Shown here: one piece after another, positions 9,036 through 19,619 of the stretch
Numbering within the stretch: position 1 is the stretch's first letter
How the letters are laid out: each line of letters starts with the position of its first letter
Assembly: GCA_023334545.1 (NCBI GenBank)
Contig: JAADVB010000253.1
Coordinates: forward strand, 1-25,259
DNA from: Salisapilia sapeloensis
Lineage: Eukaryota > Oomycota > Peronosporomycetes > Peronosporales > Salisapiliaceae
Reading direction: 5' to 3'
Length of the DNA: 25,259 bases
The notes under the pieces: model-generated
Databases searched by the model: none
Seen by the model: only the letters and a program-made list of their open reading frames with translations
What the model was told of the DNA's origin: nothing
Program-made: the position numbers and the translations under genes

Positions 9036-9183
9036 GATCTACGTTGACTATCCTCAGTCTGCCAGCTCAAGTATGAGATAGCTGGCTCAAAAGCAGTTTC
9101 GTGGTAACCAACTAGGGATCAACGAAACGAAAATAGCTACTTGTATCTATTTGATCAGCTCTTCTTTGCATGCTTCTTCAAGG
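9036..9183. promoter_or_regulatory. 148-nt bidirectional promoter with two inverted repeats
   Basis: Only 148 nt separate the start codons of two divergent genes. Inside are the inverted repeat GCCAGCT/AGCTGGC (9061-9067 and 9080-9086, 12-nt loop) and a second one, GTTTCGT/ACGAAAC (9096-9102 and 9122-9128, 19-nt spacer). They are candidate binding sites for a dimeric regulator that could coordinate both genes. No typical Inr/FPR match was found. Confidence 0.5.
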
Positions 9184-10362
9184 ATGCGGAGCTTGGCTCA
9201 ATTGAAAAAGGAGCTAAATGATCTTGGCATTTCAACTTCGACAGGAGGATTGAAAGGCGATGATCGGAGGAGAGTCTTGGAAAGACGATTGGTGACAGCC
9301 CAAATCGGTCGGAATATCTCTGCTCTTCATGTAGAATCAACATCAAAGACAGAGATAGATGATGCATCGAATTCAGTATCAGCTTTAGACAGCCATGAAA
9401 GTCTTCAGGAACTCCAATCCCTTTCACTGACAGCGCTCAAGCAAAGATTACTGGCACTGGAATGTAGCGTAGAAACACCAGACATTAAAGGTGAAGCACG
9501 CCGTCGATGTTTACTACAGCGACTACTAGAGGCCACGCGTAACTCATACGATACATCCTCAGTAGACGAGAAACAGACAGAGAGGGAATATTTGCCTCCT
9601 AGACGAACCTCGGGGGTTGCTAGTAAGGGCAAGTTACCACGAGATGAAACGTTCTTGTTTGTACCAGACCAAGAGCCCGTGGAAGATGTTGATATCACAA
9701 ATAGGAAAGCATCAATACCAAGCAAAAAGAAAGACGAAGCGGTGTCTAGAAAGGATATTCTATGCGACTTGGGCCTTAGCAATCAAAACCTAGTGCATCC
9801 ACGGCCAGCGACTGCTTTACCTACCGATGCAAGATCAACCCGAATGGCAGAGCTACAAGCTGAACTACATTCGCTTCGGTCTAAACTGCACAATCAAACG
9901 CAAGAACGACTACAGCGAGCAGGGATTACGTCTAACTTACGGGAACTATCATTCAACATGGAGAAGCTAGAGATAGAAAGACGACGGATTGAAACTGGAC
10001 AAGGAGCTCCAGATGACTTGGTCGTATCCACTGTCTTGTCTTCATCACCGACGTGTCCATTGGAGCTCCTCCGAGACGACGCATGTAGACTAATCCAAGC
10101 CAAGCAGAAGATCCTGAGGCATCAAGTGTTAAGGACGAAACAAGCATGGGATATCGTCCGCTCTAGTGACTCGGATGCACTTCAGACGAGTGACGATCAA
10201 ATCTCTCGCGATGTCTTGACAAAGGTCAAGGCAATCGAAGCAGAGCTTACTCAGCTCCAATCCGAATACTCGAGCTCGGTAGCTGGTTTCATACCACATC
10301 CTCTCGTCTCTCGACGAAAGGCCAAGTCTAGCTCCAACTTACCATGCTTCGTGCCTGTCTGA
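9184..10362 (+). CDS. protein with two SAP-like motifs and a coiled coil
   Basis: Starting at the first ATG (9184) the protein has 392 aa. The frame is open slightly further upstream from a TTG, with no earlier ATG. Two related motifs are visible: residues 1-36 (LAQLKKELNDLGIST, then GGLKGDDRRRVLERRL) and 80-118 (LTALKQRLLALECSVETP, then DIKGEARRRCLLQRLLEA). Both follow the helix-turn-helix spacing of SAP domains, known DNA/RNA-binding modules, and share KGxxRRRxLxxRL. Residues about 219-272 form a coiled coil rich in Glu, Arg and Leu. The rest is Ser-rich and probably disordered. Nuclear or chromatin association is inferred from the SAP resemblance only. It is divergently transcribed from the two-pass membrane protein gene. 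Confidence 0.75.
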   Translation: MRSLAQLKKELNDLGISTSTGGLKGDDRRRVLERRLVTAQIGRNISALHVESTSKTEIDDASNSVSALDSHESLQELQSLSLTALKQRLLALECSVETPDIKGEARRRCLLQRLLEATRNSYDTSSVDEKQTEREYLPPRRTSGVASKGKLPRDETFLFVPDQEPVEDVDITNRKASIPSKKKDEAVSRKDILCDLGLSNQNLVHPRPATALPTDARSTRMAELQAELHSLRSKLHNQTQERLQRAGITSNLRELSFNMEKLEIERRRIETGQGAPDDLVVSTVLSSSPTCPLELLRDDACRLIQAKQKILRHQVLRTKQAWDIVRSSDSDALQTSDDQISRDVLTKVKAIEAELTQLQSEYSSSVAGFIPHPLVSRRKAKSSSNLPCFVPV

Positions 10363-10913
10363 GCACCATCATAACGTCCACCCTGTAATGTGGCTTGATT
10401 AAAGAGGGAGTTTGTCTACCTAACGCTTCAATACCAACACCCGGCTACTTTGTTACTACGCATATACGAATATCAATGACGGCAGTACTAACAGAGGTGA
10501 CTTTCGAATTGAAGATCTAGTCGGCCGAACGACAAGAGTGTCTGTTATTGCTCAGGGTACCATCACTAGCTTGAGTATTTGTGACTCGGATTAGAGTAAA
10601 ATACACACGCCAGAACCATCCGGTTGTCCATCGTCACATTGTACCATCTACTACACTTGGTCTCACTCTTGGTCTTGTCCTGTGTGAAGAAGGCGAAAGC
10701 TAGGTCTAACGTTCGTCCTATTCCTTCTCCCGCTGCATTACCAGCCTTTGGTACGAGTCCTTCCAATCCCCTATTTTTCCCAATCTTCCCATCTTACCAC
10801 CCACAATCCCACCGTTCATTATTAATTTGTGCTACGACTGCTTACTGTCTACTTGTAGCTACTAGAGCAAGGCCTCACTTATTGGACCGAAAGCTCCGTA
10901 AAGTGCATATAAC
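10363..10913. other. intergenic region upstream of mucin-like gene
   Basis: No convincing gene is present. An Inr-like GTTCATTATTAATTT at 10814-10828 partially matches the oomycete core promoter and lies about 90 nt before the next ATG. The remainder shows only short shadow frames. Confidence 0.4.
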
Positions 10914-12887
10914 ATGGCCAAATGGAGCCGAGTCATCTTTCTGTTGCTCGCGCTTGTCCTAGCTTTAGCTCAAGTAAGTCTAGTAACTTGTCAGTCCGAT
11001 GGAAATCAAACCACGGACTTTAACAACTCACAGTCTTCCGCTACACAAGAGCCAGCTACTGCTGCTCCGGAGACTTTCCAACCTGAGCAAAATACTAACC
11101 AAGAGCCACCTATACAGGCTCAGGACCCAGCAGCTCCCGCCGAACCAGCAGACCCGGCCCAAGCTAATCCACCACCCGAAGGTGTGCCGCCAGCGGACAC
11201 GCCAGTGCCTCAGACGCCAGTACCAGGAGAAACAGCGGCACCTGTTGCACCGCCACCTCCAGCAACACCAGTGCCGCCACAACCAGATCCAGCTGCGACG
11301 ACGCCACCGCCGCCAGCACCTGACCAACCAGAGCCACCAGCTCAGGAGACACCGCCTCCTGATGCTGATGGAGCTGCTCCACCCAATCCGGATACACCAC
11401 CTCCAGCTCCTGATACACCTGCACCGTCGCCGACACCAGACGACATTACAACGGCTATTGATTTCTCAGGCATCTACTCTCTCGTTCAGTCAGGCGGAAG
11501 CAGCGAGGCGGCAGATGATGGTATCACAGACACCACTGGAGAGGACGGTACAGGTGCAGATAACGCTCCTGATACACAGGAAGAGGAAAACACAGACACT
11601 GATACTATAGCCGATGAGAAGGATGCGGACGAGGAGAGTCAAAGCTCTGCTACTGGTGTCAGTGTATCTCAAGAACGTGATCACGGAGCTTCCACTGGTG
11701 TCCAAGTTGCCATTGGACTTGGTGGTGCAGTCGGTATCGCTGTCGTCGCTCTCATCTTCGTAACGTCAAGAGCTCGTAAGCGCCGTCTAAAGGAAGAAGA
11801 CGATAAGTACACGTACAACGTGAAACCGAGTACGAACGACTTGAGTAATTCGGCTATGAACGGTCCAGCGACGATAGGGACATCCACGATGCGAGCAAGT
11901 TCGTCAATTCCGTTCGAACCACATCGAACGCCGTCAGGACAAGATCCTCCAATGAACCAAGTGAACAGCTACGTCCCATCTCCGAAGCAGGGAGCTACAT
12001 TCGATAATTCGGTCGACTATAACGACCCGCACTTTGACGTTCTTACGCCTGTGAGTGACATTGTTACTGCGGAAGCAGATACCATGTCGTATCGGGAGCA
12101 GGAACAAGATACGCCAATACTTGATCGTGCGAGCGAAAGAGTCGATGAGTCCATGATGTCGTCGCAATCCTACTTGTACGACAAGTATCGCTCTACTTCG
12201 ATGAAAGACTCGGTGCCGGTTATGTCCGATGATTTCTCTCAGCGTGAGAGTAGCTTCTCGACGGTCCATAAGGTACCAGCCCGTCCGTCTGTACAGAACG
12301 ATAGTCGAGCATGGGAGGAATCCGAGTTTAATTTGAAAGAGTCGGACATCATGTCGGACGAAGGTGAGTCCAAGCGGTTTGAGACGAGTGTCTTTAGTGA
12401 TGGAGAGGACTTCCCGGATGCACCAGAGCAAGGAGGTGGCTTCTCGGAAGTCATGCGTGGTTTCCAGTCTGAAGCGTCGTCGGACTTTGGTGCTCGATCG
12501 AGCGCTCGACCGTCCTATATGGACAGCTACGTGCAGAGCACGCGAGACACGAGTCGAAGTACGGCTGTAAGCAGATTCCAAAGCGAGTTCTTGCGTCGAT
12601 CATCTGCAGTCGAGTCGGACTGTAGTCGTCTAACGATGGAGGAAGTGGACGACGGTCACAACTTCCGGCCGACAAACCTTAGCGAAGACAGTGCTTTAGA
12701 TGGATCTGAACGGTCCTTCCGATTGTCTGGAAGCCAACCGCATCCAGAAGGTGGACGTCACACAAGGAGTAACACTATGATCAGTGAATTGGAGGAAGGG
12801 AACGAACGGATGAGCTTTGAAAGTGATGATCGACCTCGTGGCACGAGTGTCTGGGAATCAACACACAAGTTCGAGTATGAGGTATAG
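10914..12887 (+). CDS. mucin-like type I membrane protein, possible cell-surface sensor
   Basis: This intact 657-aa protein starts at ATG 10914. Residues 1-26 form a signal peptide (AKWSRVIFLLLALVLALAQV and then a Cys near the likely cleavage site). Residues about 45-175 are extremely Pro-, Ala-, Thr- and Gln-rich (PAPAEP, PPPPA, TPVPPQP runs), typical of an extended, O-glycosylated stalk. Residues 195-258 are acidic. One transmembrane helix spans about 262-284 (TGVQVAIGLGGAVGIAVVAL) and is followed by a stop-transfer RARKRRLK. The cytosolic tail of about 370 residues is rich in Ser, Asp and Glu and probably phosphorylated. The layout resembles fungal Wsc/Mid2-type wall-stress sensors, but no WSC domain is present and homology is not implied. 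The 3' end converges on the small secreted peptide gene across 193 nt. Confidence 0.85.
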   Translation: MAKWSRVIFLLLALVLALAQVSLVTCQSDGNQTTDFNNSQSSATQEPATAAPETFQPEQNTNQEPPIQAQDPAAPAEPADPAQANPPPEGVPPADTPVPQTPVPGETAAPVAPPPPATPVPPQPDPAATTPPPPAPDQPEPPAQETPPPDADGAAPPNPDTPPPAPDTPAPSPTPDDITTAIDFSGIYSLVQSGGSSEAADDGITDTTGEDGTGADNAPDTQEEENTDTDTIADEKDADEESQSSATGVSVSQERDHGASTGVQVAIGLGGAVGIAVVALIFVTSRARKRRLKEEDDKYTYNVKPSTNDLSNSAMNGPATIGTSTMRASSSIPFEPHRTPSGQDPPMNQVNSYVPSPKQGATFDNSVDYNDPHFDVLTPVSDIVTAEADTMSYREQEQDTPILDRASERVDESMMSSQSYLYDKYRSTSMKDSVPVMSDDFSQRESSFSTVHKVPARPSVQNDSRAWEESEFNLKESDIMSDEGESKRFETSVFSDGEDFPDAPEQGGGFSEVMRGFQSEASSDFGARSSARPSYMDSYVQSTRDTSRSTAVSRFQSEFLRRSSAVESDCSRLTMEEVDDGHNFRPTNLSEDSALDGSERSFRLSGSQPHPEGGRHTRSNTMISELEEGNERMSFESDDRPRGTSVWESTHKFEYEV

Positions 12888-13080
12888 ATTCTAGACAAGT
12901 TGTATAAGGCATGATAGGACTTGTGTAGGCTGTATATGTGTAAAGACAACGAAGATTTTTGCAAACTACATGGTCATGCGTTCATTTGGATAGTTTAGGA
13001 AGAGGTCCAAGGCATCTTGTTCCTAGCGAATGGCATCAAATGATTGCATTTTAAGAGAAAAATTTGTGACGAAGAGTAAT

Positions 13081-13266
13081 CTAGTAACCACGTGGGAGCC
13101 ATCCGAGGTTCTGCTTCTCCATGTCTTCCGGTGTGATTCCACCACGCTTGTCCATCGTCTCGTGGTCCGGGTACTTGATACCGTACGGACTCGGGAATGC
13201 GGAAACTTGGGTCATGGTCGCCATCAGGGCAACGGATACTGCAGCAACGAATGTAGAGAGCTTCAT
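13081..13266 (-). CDS. 61-aa secreted peptide precursor
   Basis: The preferred start is the ATG at 13266, just before a textbook signal peptide (MKLSTFVAAVSVALMATMTQ, cleavage after VSA at residue 23). The upstream in-frame extension lacks signal-like character and runs through the core promoter. The 38-residue mature peptide begins FPSPYGIKYPDHETMDKRGG and ends NLGWLPRGY. It has no cysteine. An internal KR dibasic pair could allow Kex2-type cleavage, releasing a 20-residue C-terminal peptide. It carries no RxLR, LFLAK or elicitin signature. A near-perfect Inr GCTCATTTC sits 46-54 nt before the ATG, supporting real transcription. Function unknown; effector, signalling peptide or wall component are all possible. 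Confidence 0.7.
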   Translation of the reverse strand: MKLSTFVAAVSVALMATMTQVSAFPSPYGIKYPDHETMDKRGGITPEDMEKQNLGWLPRGY

Positions 13267-13310
13267 GTTCACTTCTGGTCTTGTGAGGTTCGGATGAAAG
13301 CGGAGGATTA

Positions 13311-13320
13311 AGAAATGAGC
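13311..13320 (-). promoter_or_regulatory. oomycete Inr core promoter GCTCATTTCT
   Basis: Read on the minus strand, this matches the Inr half of the oomycete core promoter consensus exactly. It lies 45-54 nt upstream of the ATG at 13266, the usual place. Confidence 0.65.
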
Positions 13321-13344
13321 CGGAGAGATACAGCGAGTGTCCAC

Positions 13345-14053
13345 GAAGATCAGTTGTCCGGGTCTTTATGGAACATATTCGCAGCGGTAGTTACTTTGAG
13401 GTAGCAACAGGTGGTTGAAGCGAAAGTGTAGGGACACTTGCTGAGTTTGGCATAGTACCCAACTTCATCTGATAACTATCTACTTTTGGTCTCACTCCAT
13501 TCCTCATGGGAAGCATCTGGCTCTTGCAAAAGTATTTTGGTGTCACGGATAGCGATATCATAGACCACATATCCTTATATCGATTTTGACGATCATGCCA
13601 CGATGATCACCACGTTGGATTTGGCATGTCTTGGCACGATAAGATGCACACAGCATATAGTAACTGCTTGGACAAATAAAGTTCAAACTTATAAATGGAA
13701 GAAAAGATGATCCTGTGATGCAGAAAGGAAAGTATCAGAAAGCAAACGTCGATCTGGACGAGCAACCTGACTGGAAATAGTGGGAGCAACGGATGTGCAT
13801 GCTGATTAGAACAAACGCGATGGGTGCCACGATCTTTGAATCGGAACATGAAAACGGGTGGTCATAACTTTTCAATCCACGCTCGTGCATCAATCGACAG
13901 CTCCTTACCACATCCTAACAGATAGAAGATCGATACAACATGAGTGGTAACCTTTCACACGAAGAGATCGCAAATTCCCAAGTTACCACATATACGGCCT
14001 ATCCAAACTCTTTTGAACGAAAAACGCAAGGTATCAAGTCTTTCCTATTCCTC
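13345..14053. other. intergenic region, no gene seen
   Basis: This stretch lies between the small peptide promoter and the stop codon of the TPR-like gene. Short frames on both strands (for example 13607-13849 minus) show no domain, no signal peptide and no good start. The last part is the 3' flank of the TPR-like gene. Confidence 0.5.
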
Positions 14054-17000
14054 CTATTCCTCCTTTACCTCCTTTTCCTCCTTTTCCTCTTCCACATCCT
14101 TCTTTTCTTCACCCTCGTCCGTCTTGGGTTTCTTCACAGGCGACTCAGTACCTTCCGGTGCCGATCGCTTCGCAGCACCAGTCGATGTCAACGACACAAC
14201 GTTTGACGGATTCGATCCACTCGCGGCACCGAATCGCGCCAAACGAGCATTCAATTTCTTCTCATCTACCGCATCCGACTCCTTACTCTCGGTCGCGCTG
14301 CTTCCCGCCGATACTGTCGGAGACGACGGAACCGGAAGAGCAATACCCGGCTTTCCAAACACCAAATTGCTCGCACTACCCGATCCGAACGTGACATTTT
14401 CACTCAATGAAGTCGTGGTCGTGGTCGTCGCTGGAGCTGTCGTCTTAGCTGCAGCCTTCGCCGGTTTCGCCAGTCGGTTCTTAAACGATTGGAGCGCAAC
14501 TAATCGCAACTGGGCTTCTGCATCCGACTCACTATCCTCTTTACTCTCCTTGACACTCGAAGCAGGCGTAAATGCCGGCGCTTCCGAGTTCAATGTCGGT
14601 TTCGGCGTCCCGCCCACAGGTTGCGCCGTCACTACTGTGCTAGTCGTCGCTGTTACAGGTGTGGATGACACCGGCGGCGATGGCGTGAATGATGAACTCA
14701 CAGTTGTACTAAATGAACTCGACTTTTTCTCCGGTACAGCTTCACTCGTCTCCATCGATGTTGAAGGCACGAGAGGAACAGACGCACTCGTCATCGTGCC
14801 ACTAGACGCTGCTGTATGTACAATAGAAGATGTAGCAGTAGAAGACACAGGAGCTGTACTGGTACTAGTACTAGTACTATCCTCCGTCGCAGCAACAGTC
14901 GACGGAGTAGATGTTTCTGGTACACTAGTGGTACTATCAGATACCGTCGAAATGACCTTGGAAGGCGTCGTGGAAGTACTCTCCGTACTACTCGCAGCCT
15001 TCACCTCACCTGCTGCACTGGCTGATGTCGACGTGCTAGGAGCAGAAGTTGTTGGCAACGACACTCCAGTCGTACTCGCACTGGGAACAGAGGTCGATGC
15101 AACTGGTACTTCACTGGTAATAGGCGCTTCTGCAGACTTCGAAGCCTCCTTGGCCGTCGTCGAGGGCTCTTTGGCCAGCATCTTCACTGGCGTAGTAGTC
15201 GGTACCGTCGTCCCACTCGGTTTGGACACAGGAATCTGCGTGGCAGCAGTTGACTGTCCACTAGCGGTCGATGGTACAATCTTACTCGGTACATTCGCCT
15301 TGCTCTGCGTCGACACCGGTGCCGACACTCCTGTACTTGCACCAGTCGACGCCGCCGGCACCTTAGCCTTAGCAGCCGGTCGCTGTGTCGCCTTCCCAGC
15401 CAACGGCGGCAGTCCAGTCTTCTTCTCTGCCTGCTGCAACTTGTTCTTAAGCTCTGCATTCTCCTTCTTACTCGCTCTAACGCCATTCATCAAACTTTTA
15501 TTCAACTCCTTGAGCTGATGCACTTTATCCTCCAATGCCTTCGTTTCGCTCGCACTCGACGTCTCCTTGAGCTGTGTCTCCAATGCACTCACCTGTGCAT
15601 TCTTCTCACTCACAGTTGCATTCAACTCCTGTGCTTTCTGTTTCCAGTTCTTCGCAAACGTCTTGATCTTATCATACTGCTCTCTCCATTTCGTCGTATT
15701 GGCATCTTCATCCATCTTTTCCTTCTTCAGCCGTTCAATCTCGTCTTCCAATTGCTTCACTTGTCCTTGCAAAGCTTCATGTTCCACCGGATCAATTTGC
15801 TGATACTTGTCCACCAACTGCGACACACGTTGCTTCCACTTATCATTACTCTGCTGCATGAATGACACTTCATCTTCCAAAGCAGACACCTTAGCTTCCA
15901 ATTCCTCCTTCTGTGTCTTCAGAGGAGATACCTGCTCTTTGTAACTAGACACTTGTGCCTCTCGGCTCTTCATCTTCGTCGTCAAGTCCTTGACTTGACT
16001 ACGTAAAGTGGCATTCGACTCTCGAAGAAGACTTAACTGCTCGAGACTTTCTCGACTCTCCTCCATCTCCTGTGGACTAGTACTAGACACTTGTGCACGT
16101 AAGCGCTTGACACTCGCCTCCAACGTCTCCACCTGCGTCTCTAAACGCACCTTGTCGTCACTCGCCACTTGCTGCAGCGCATGCAGCCGATCATTCTCCT
16201 TCTTCAGGTACGTCACCAACGACGTCAGTTCTGACGAATCCCCAGTCTCCTGTCCCTTAAGCTGAGCAGCCGTCGTCTCCAGCTGTCGATACAAGAGATC
16301 CTGTTGCTCCTGCAGCTCCTTCCGTGCCGTCTGGACCTCTTCTAACTGCGTCTCCATCGCCTCCACCTTTTTCTTCCATCCATCCTCTTGTGTCTTCAGT
16401 CGTTCTTCCAACGTCTGCACCTGCATCTTGAGCTCTCGACTCTTACTCTTACTCTTCCGTACTTGCTCCTGAAGATCCTTGGAACTCGTCATCGTCTCGG
16501 AATGCAACATCAACTCTCGTTCATACTTGTCTTGCGTCGCCTCGACCTTGCTCTTCATCTCGTCTTTCTTTTGTTTCAGCGCATTCTTTTCTTTCGTCAG
16601 ATGCTCAATCTGTTGCTCCAACGTCTCTTTTTCCTGTTCAGAAGACTTGACACGACGTACGAGGTCATCCATGTCAGTACGAACTTGATTCTCTTCTGTC
16701 ATACGAGTCTTCATCTCACTCTGCATCGAATGTACACGAGATACGAGTGCATTCTTCTCTTGCGATACAAGATGCAGACGCATCTGTAACTCATGATGAC
16801 GCGTCTTACAACTCTCTTCACGATCCTTCCAGCTCGTTTCATATGACGACAAGAGATCCTTGTATCGACTGACATTCGACATATGCGTATGGATGCTCTT
16901 GCAAGCCTTATCACGTTCCGTCTTGACGATCTCGAGCTCCGACTCGAGGGAAGAGACCTTGGCAGAAGTAGCAGAAGGGAGACCTTGCTTCATCCAATTG

Positions 17001-19619
17001 TCCATCTTGTCCTTTTCTCCTTCCAGACGCTTTATCGTCTTGTCATACGTCTCGATCTTTTCCGATAAGAGAGACACTTGATGCGTCTGGGACGTCTTCT
17101 CCTCTTGCAATTTAGACACTTGCTTCTCCAACTGCTTCTTCTCCTGTTCCAACGACAAGATACGTGCGTGATACGTCGTCTCATTCGTCTGCATCTTCTC
17201 CTCCACCTGTCGACGCAACGCCGTCGCTTCCTCCACTTGTGTCTGCAGTCGATGCATCTCCTTTTCATCTCTCGCTTCTCGCATCTCCTCTGCCTTTCGC
17301 GCATGTTCCATCAATTGCAACAACCTCGAACTCTCATCTCGTGCTCGAACCACCTCCTTCTGCTTCTCCTCTATACTCCTTTCATACGAAGCAACTTGTT
17401 CCTTGCAACTCTTCATCTCCATCGATAGACGCTGGTTTTCATAACGTACATCTGAGAGTTTCTCCTCTTGTTCCGACAATACTTTCTCCCGCTTCACCTC
17501 TTGCGACGACAATGTCGACACTTGTACTTGTAATCTCTCCTTGTCCTTCTGCATCTCCTCCAAACTAGTCGATAGAGACGTCGATTTATCCTCCAACAGA
17601 CGTACTTGCGTCTCCAATTCCACTCGACGTAGATTCAATCGATGTTTTTCATCTCGAAGCACTTGGTTCTGACTATCTAAGAGCTCATACGACTTACGAC
17701 TCTCCTTCTTATACTCCTCCAACTCTTGCTGGGCGTCACTTCCGATAGATGGCACGACTGTTGGCTCTGTAGGTAGACTCGATGCGTCGTGTTGAGATAG
17801 AAGAGACCGGTACATGTCTCTCTGCTTGACAATGCGATCGATCACGTCCTTCTCTTCCTCTCGAGCTTTACGAAGCTCTTCTAATTGACGATACGCGTCT
17901 TGTAGTTTCTCATTCGAAGTATCTTCCATCGACATGACACGCTCTTCATTCGAATCATCGGATGGTACGAGAGCCTTGAGCTCTTCGACATAAGCACGTA
18001 ACATCTCGTTCTTCTCCTGCAACTGCTTGACATTATCAAAACGAATCATATCTGTCGAATCGATCGACTTTGTCTCCGTCTCTTCATGTGGACGGAATAA
18101 AAGATGTTGTATCTGGTCACTCATCTGAAGCTTACTCGTCTCTAAGACACTCACACGAGACCTTAGTTCTTTACATTCCTTCTCCAACTGATGCTTCTGC
18201 CCTTGACACGTCGTCAATTGATTCATCGTGACATCCAGACGATCACTTAGGTACGAATATTCTTGCTGAAGACGAGCATGGTCCATACGAAGTGACATGA
18301 TGATCGGAGCCTTCTCCTGCACTTCTTTCACGATCTGATCTAAATACGTCTGCACTTGTTCCTTCTCGTCCGTTACTTGCACCACTTGATCCTGGAGCTT
18401 AGTTGCTTCAGACATCAACTGCTGCTTCGTATAGTGCGCATACGTAGCTGAAGGAGAGACTTGATGCTCGACAATCGCTCTGTCGAGATTAGACGAACTA
18501 GATGCTTCCTTTGCCTTTACAAGCTCCTCTTCTAACGCTCGAATGCGTTCCTCCGATCGACTACTTTGCTCTCGGAAGAGACTTTCGACTTCATCTTTCA
18601 TCGTCTGCTTCTCCTCTTCCTTCTGTGCTTCAGCTTGAGCTAATTGCGATCGAAGACGCTCACATACAGACTGGAGATCACGAATCTGTCCATTCGCGTC
18701 TTCCGAACTGGACTTGTATAGCTCGACGAGACGTGTTTGTGATCGGATTTCTTGCTTATAATTCTCTTCTGCACTTAGGAATTGTGCATTCGTTTCTCGA
18801 AGAGATTCTCGAGCATCAATAAGTTCTCGATCGACCTTTTGATATTGTTGACGAGCATTCGCAAGTTGTTTTTCGAGAGAAGTGTACTCTTCGGACTTAT
18901 CACGACGTAAATCTTCGACTTCATCCGATTGATTCAATACTTGTTGACGTAAACGATGGATTTCACCATTCTTCGCTTCCACTTGACTATGAAGCTCCGT
19001 CACTTGTGACTCTAAGCTTTCGACACGCGCCTCAAGACGTTCCTTCGCGGAGGACAAAGGTGTGAATTGAGACTCGAGCTCTGTGGCACGAGCCACAGCT
19101 TTTGACTCTTCCTTCTGAGACTCTAATAGACGAGCACGCTGGTCTTTCGTATACGCCTGGAGCTCTTCAATCTCAATGAGACGACGCTCTGCAAGCGCTC
19201 GAGCGTTCTGGAGCTTGTGATCTAATTGCTGCTTTTCTAAAGATGCAGTCGAAGCTTCTTCCTTGTACTTAGTCTGGAGCTCATTATCTGACGAGATGGA
19301 TGCTTTCGTACGCTCCAACTCGTTTTCTATCAAGCATGTGAGCACGGTGTCGTAGGGAGATATTAGTCAAGATCAAACGTACGAGTACGATCCAATTCAG
19401 TTCGCAGCTTTTTACGTGCATCCTCCGATACTTCTAACTCACTCTGAAGGTGAACGTACTTAGATTCGAGCTCATGTAGACGTTGTTCTAATCACAAATC
19501 GTTCAATAATAGCTCTTGTGGATGCAAATAAAGAATGCACGAAAGGAGATTAGGAGGGTTCATCTACCTTGATTCACGGCCGCAGCCTCTTCCTTGGCCT
19601 CCTGAGCATCCGTCGACAT
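14054..19619 (-). CDS. TPR/Mlp-type nuclear pore basket protein (three exons)
   Basis: Joining 19619..19568, 19487..19383 and 19326..14054 gives 1809 aa from the ATG at 19619. From about residue 18 to about 1320 the protein is nearly continuous heptad-type coiled coil rich in Glu, Lys, Gln and Leu, including RLVELYKSSSEDANGQIRDL and EKAPIIMSLRMDHARLQQEY, segments resembling conserved parts of TPR/Mlp proteins. About 1320-1690 is a low-complexity Ser/Thr/Ala/Pro/Val tail. It is followed by sparse FG dipeptides (NVTFGSGS, LVFGKPG, ARFGAASG), a bipartite-like nuclear signal (KRSAPEGTESPVKKPKTDEG) and a Glu/Lys terminus. Long coiled coil, FG-containing tail and nuclear signal together fit the nuclear basket protein TPR (Mlp1/2 in yeast), which acts in mRNA export and chromatin tethering. 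Other giant coiled-coil proteins are less likely because of the FG tail. Start: the ATG opens MSTDAQEAKEEAAAVNQ and both introns keep heptads in register. Confidence 0.85.
14862..14879. repeat. microsatellite, three tandem TACTAG units
   Basis: A run of three TACTAG-type hexamers inside the Ser/Thr-rich tail of the TPR-like protein encodes an alternating Ser-Thr stretch on the minus strand. Likely a source of length variation. Confidence 0.7.
19327..19382 (-). other. intron 2 of TPR-like gene, 56 nt
   Basis: The donor is GTACGT after GATCGTACTC and the acceptor is TTGATAG. Splicing changes the phase so that ELDRT joins QNELERTKAS, a continuous coiled-coil heptad. A CTAAT branch-like element lies inside. 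Confidence 0.85.
19488..19567 (-). other. intron 1 of TPR-like gene, 80 nt
   Basis: The donor GTAGAT after GTGAATCAAG is weaker than the others. The acceptor is TGATTAG, with CTAAT upstream. Phase 1; joins AAAVNQ to EQRLHELESK. Confidence 0.75.

Noticed and set aside
10999-11610. 203-codon frame rich in His, Gln and Arg overlapping the mucin-like gene
   Set aside because: Frame-shifted reading of the Pro-rich repeat; no independent start or domain.
11934-12581. 215-codon minus-strand frame inside the mucin-like gene
   Set aside because: Shadow of the Ser-rich cytosolic tail; rich in Arg and His, no domain, no start context.
13607-13849. 80-codon minus-strand frame as a further small protein
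   Set aside because: No signal peptide at its N-terminus, irregular hydrophobicity and no core promoter upstream.
13944-15518. 524-codon open frame on the plus strand
   Set aside because: It is antisense to the Ser/Thr/Ala/Val-rich tail of the TPR-like gene; the codon bias of that tail removes stops from the opposite strand. The product is low-complexity Val/Ser/Thr without a domain or promoter.
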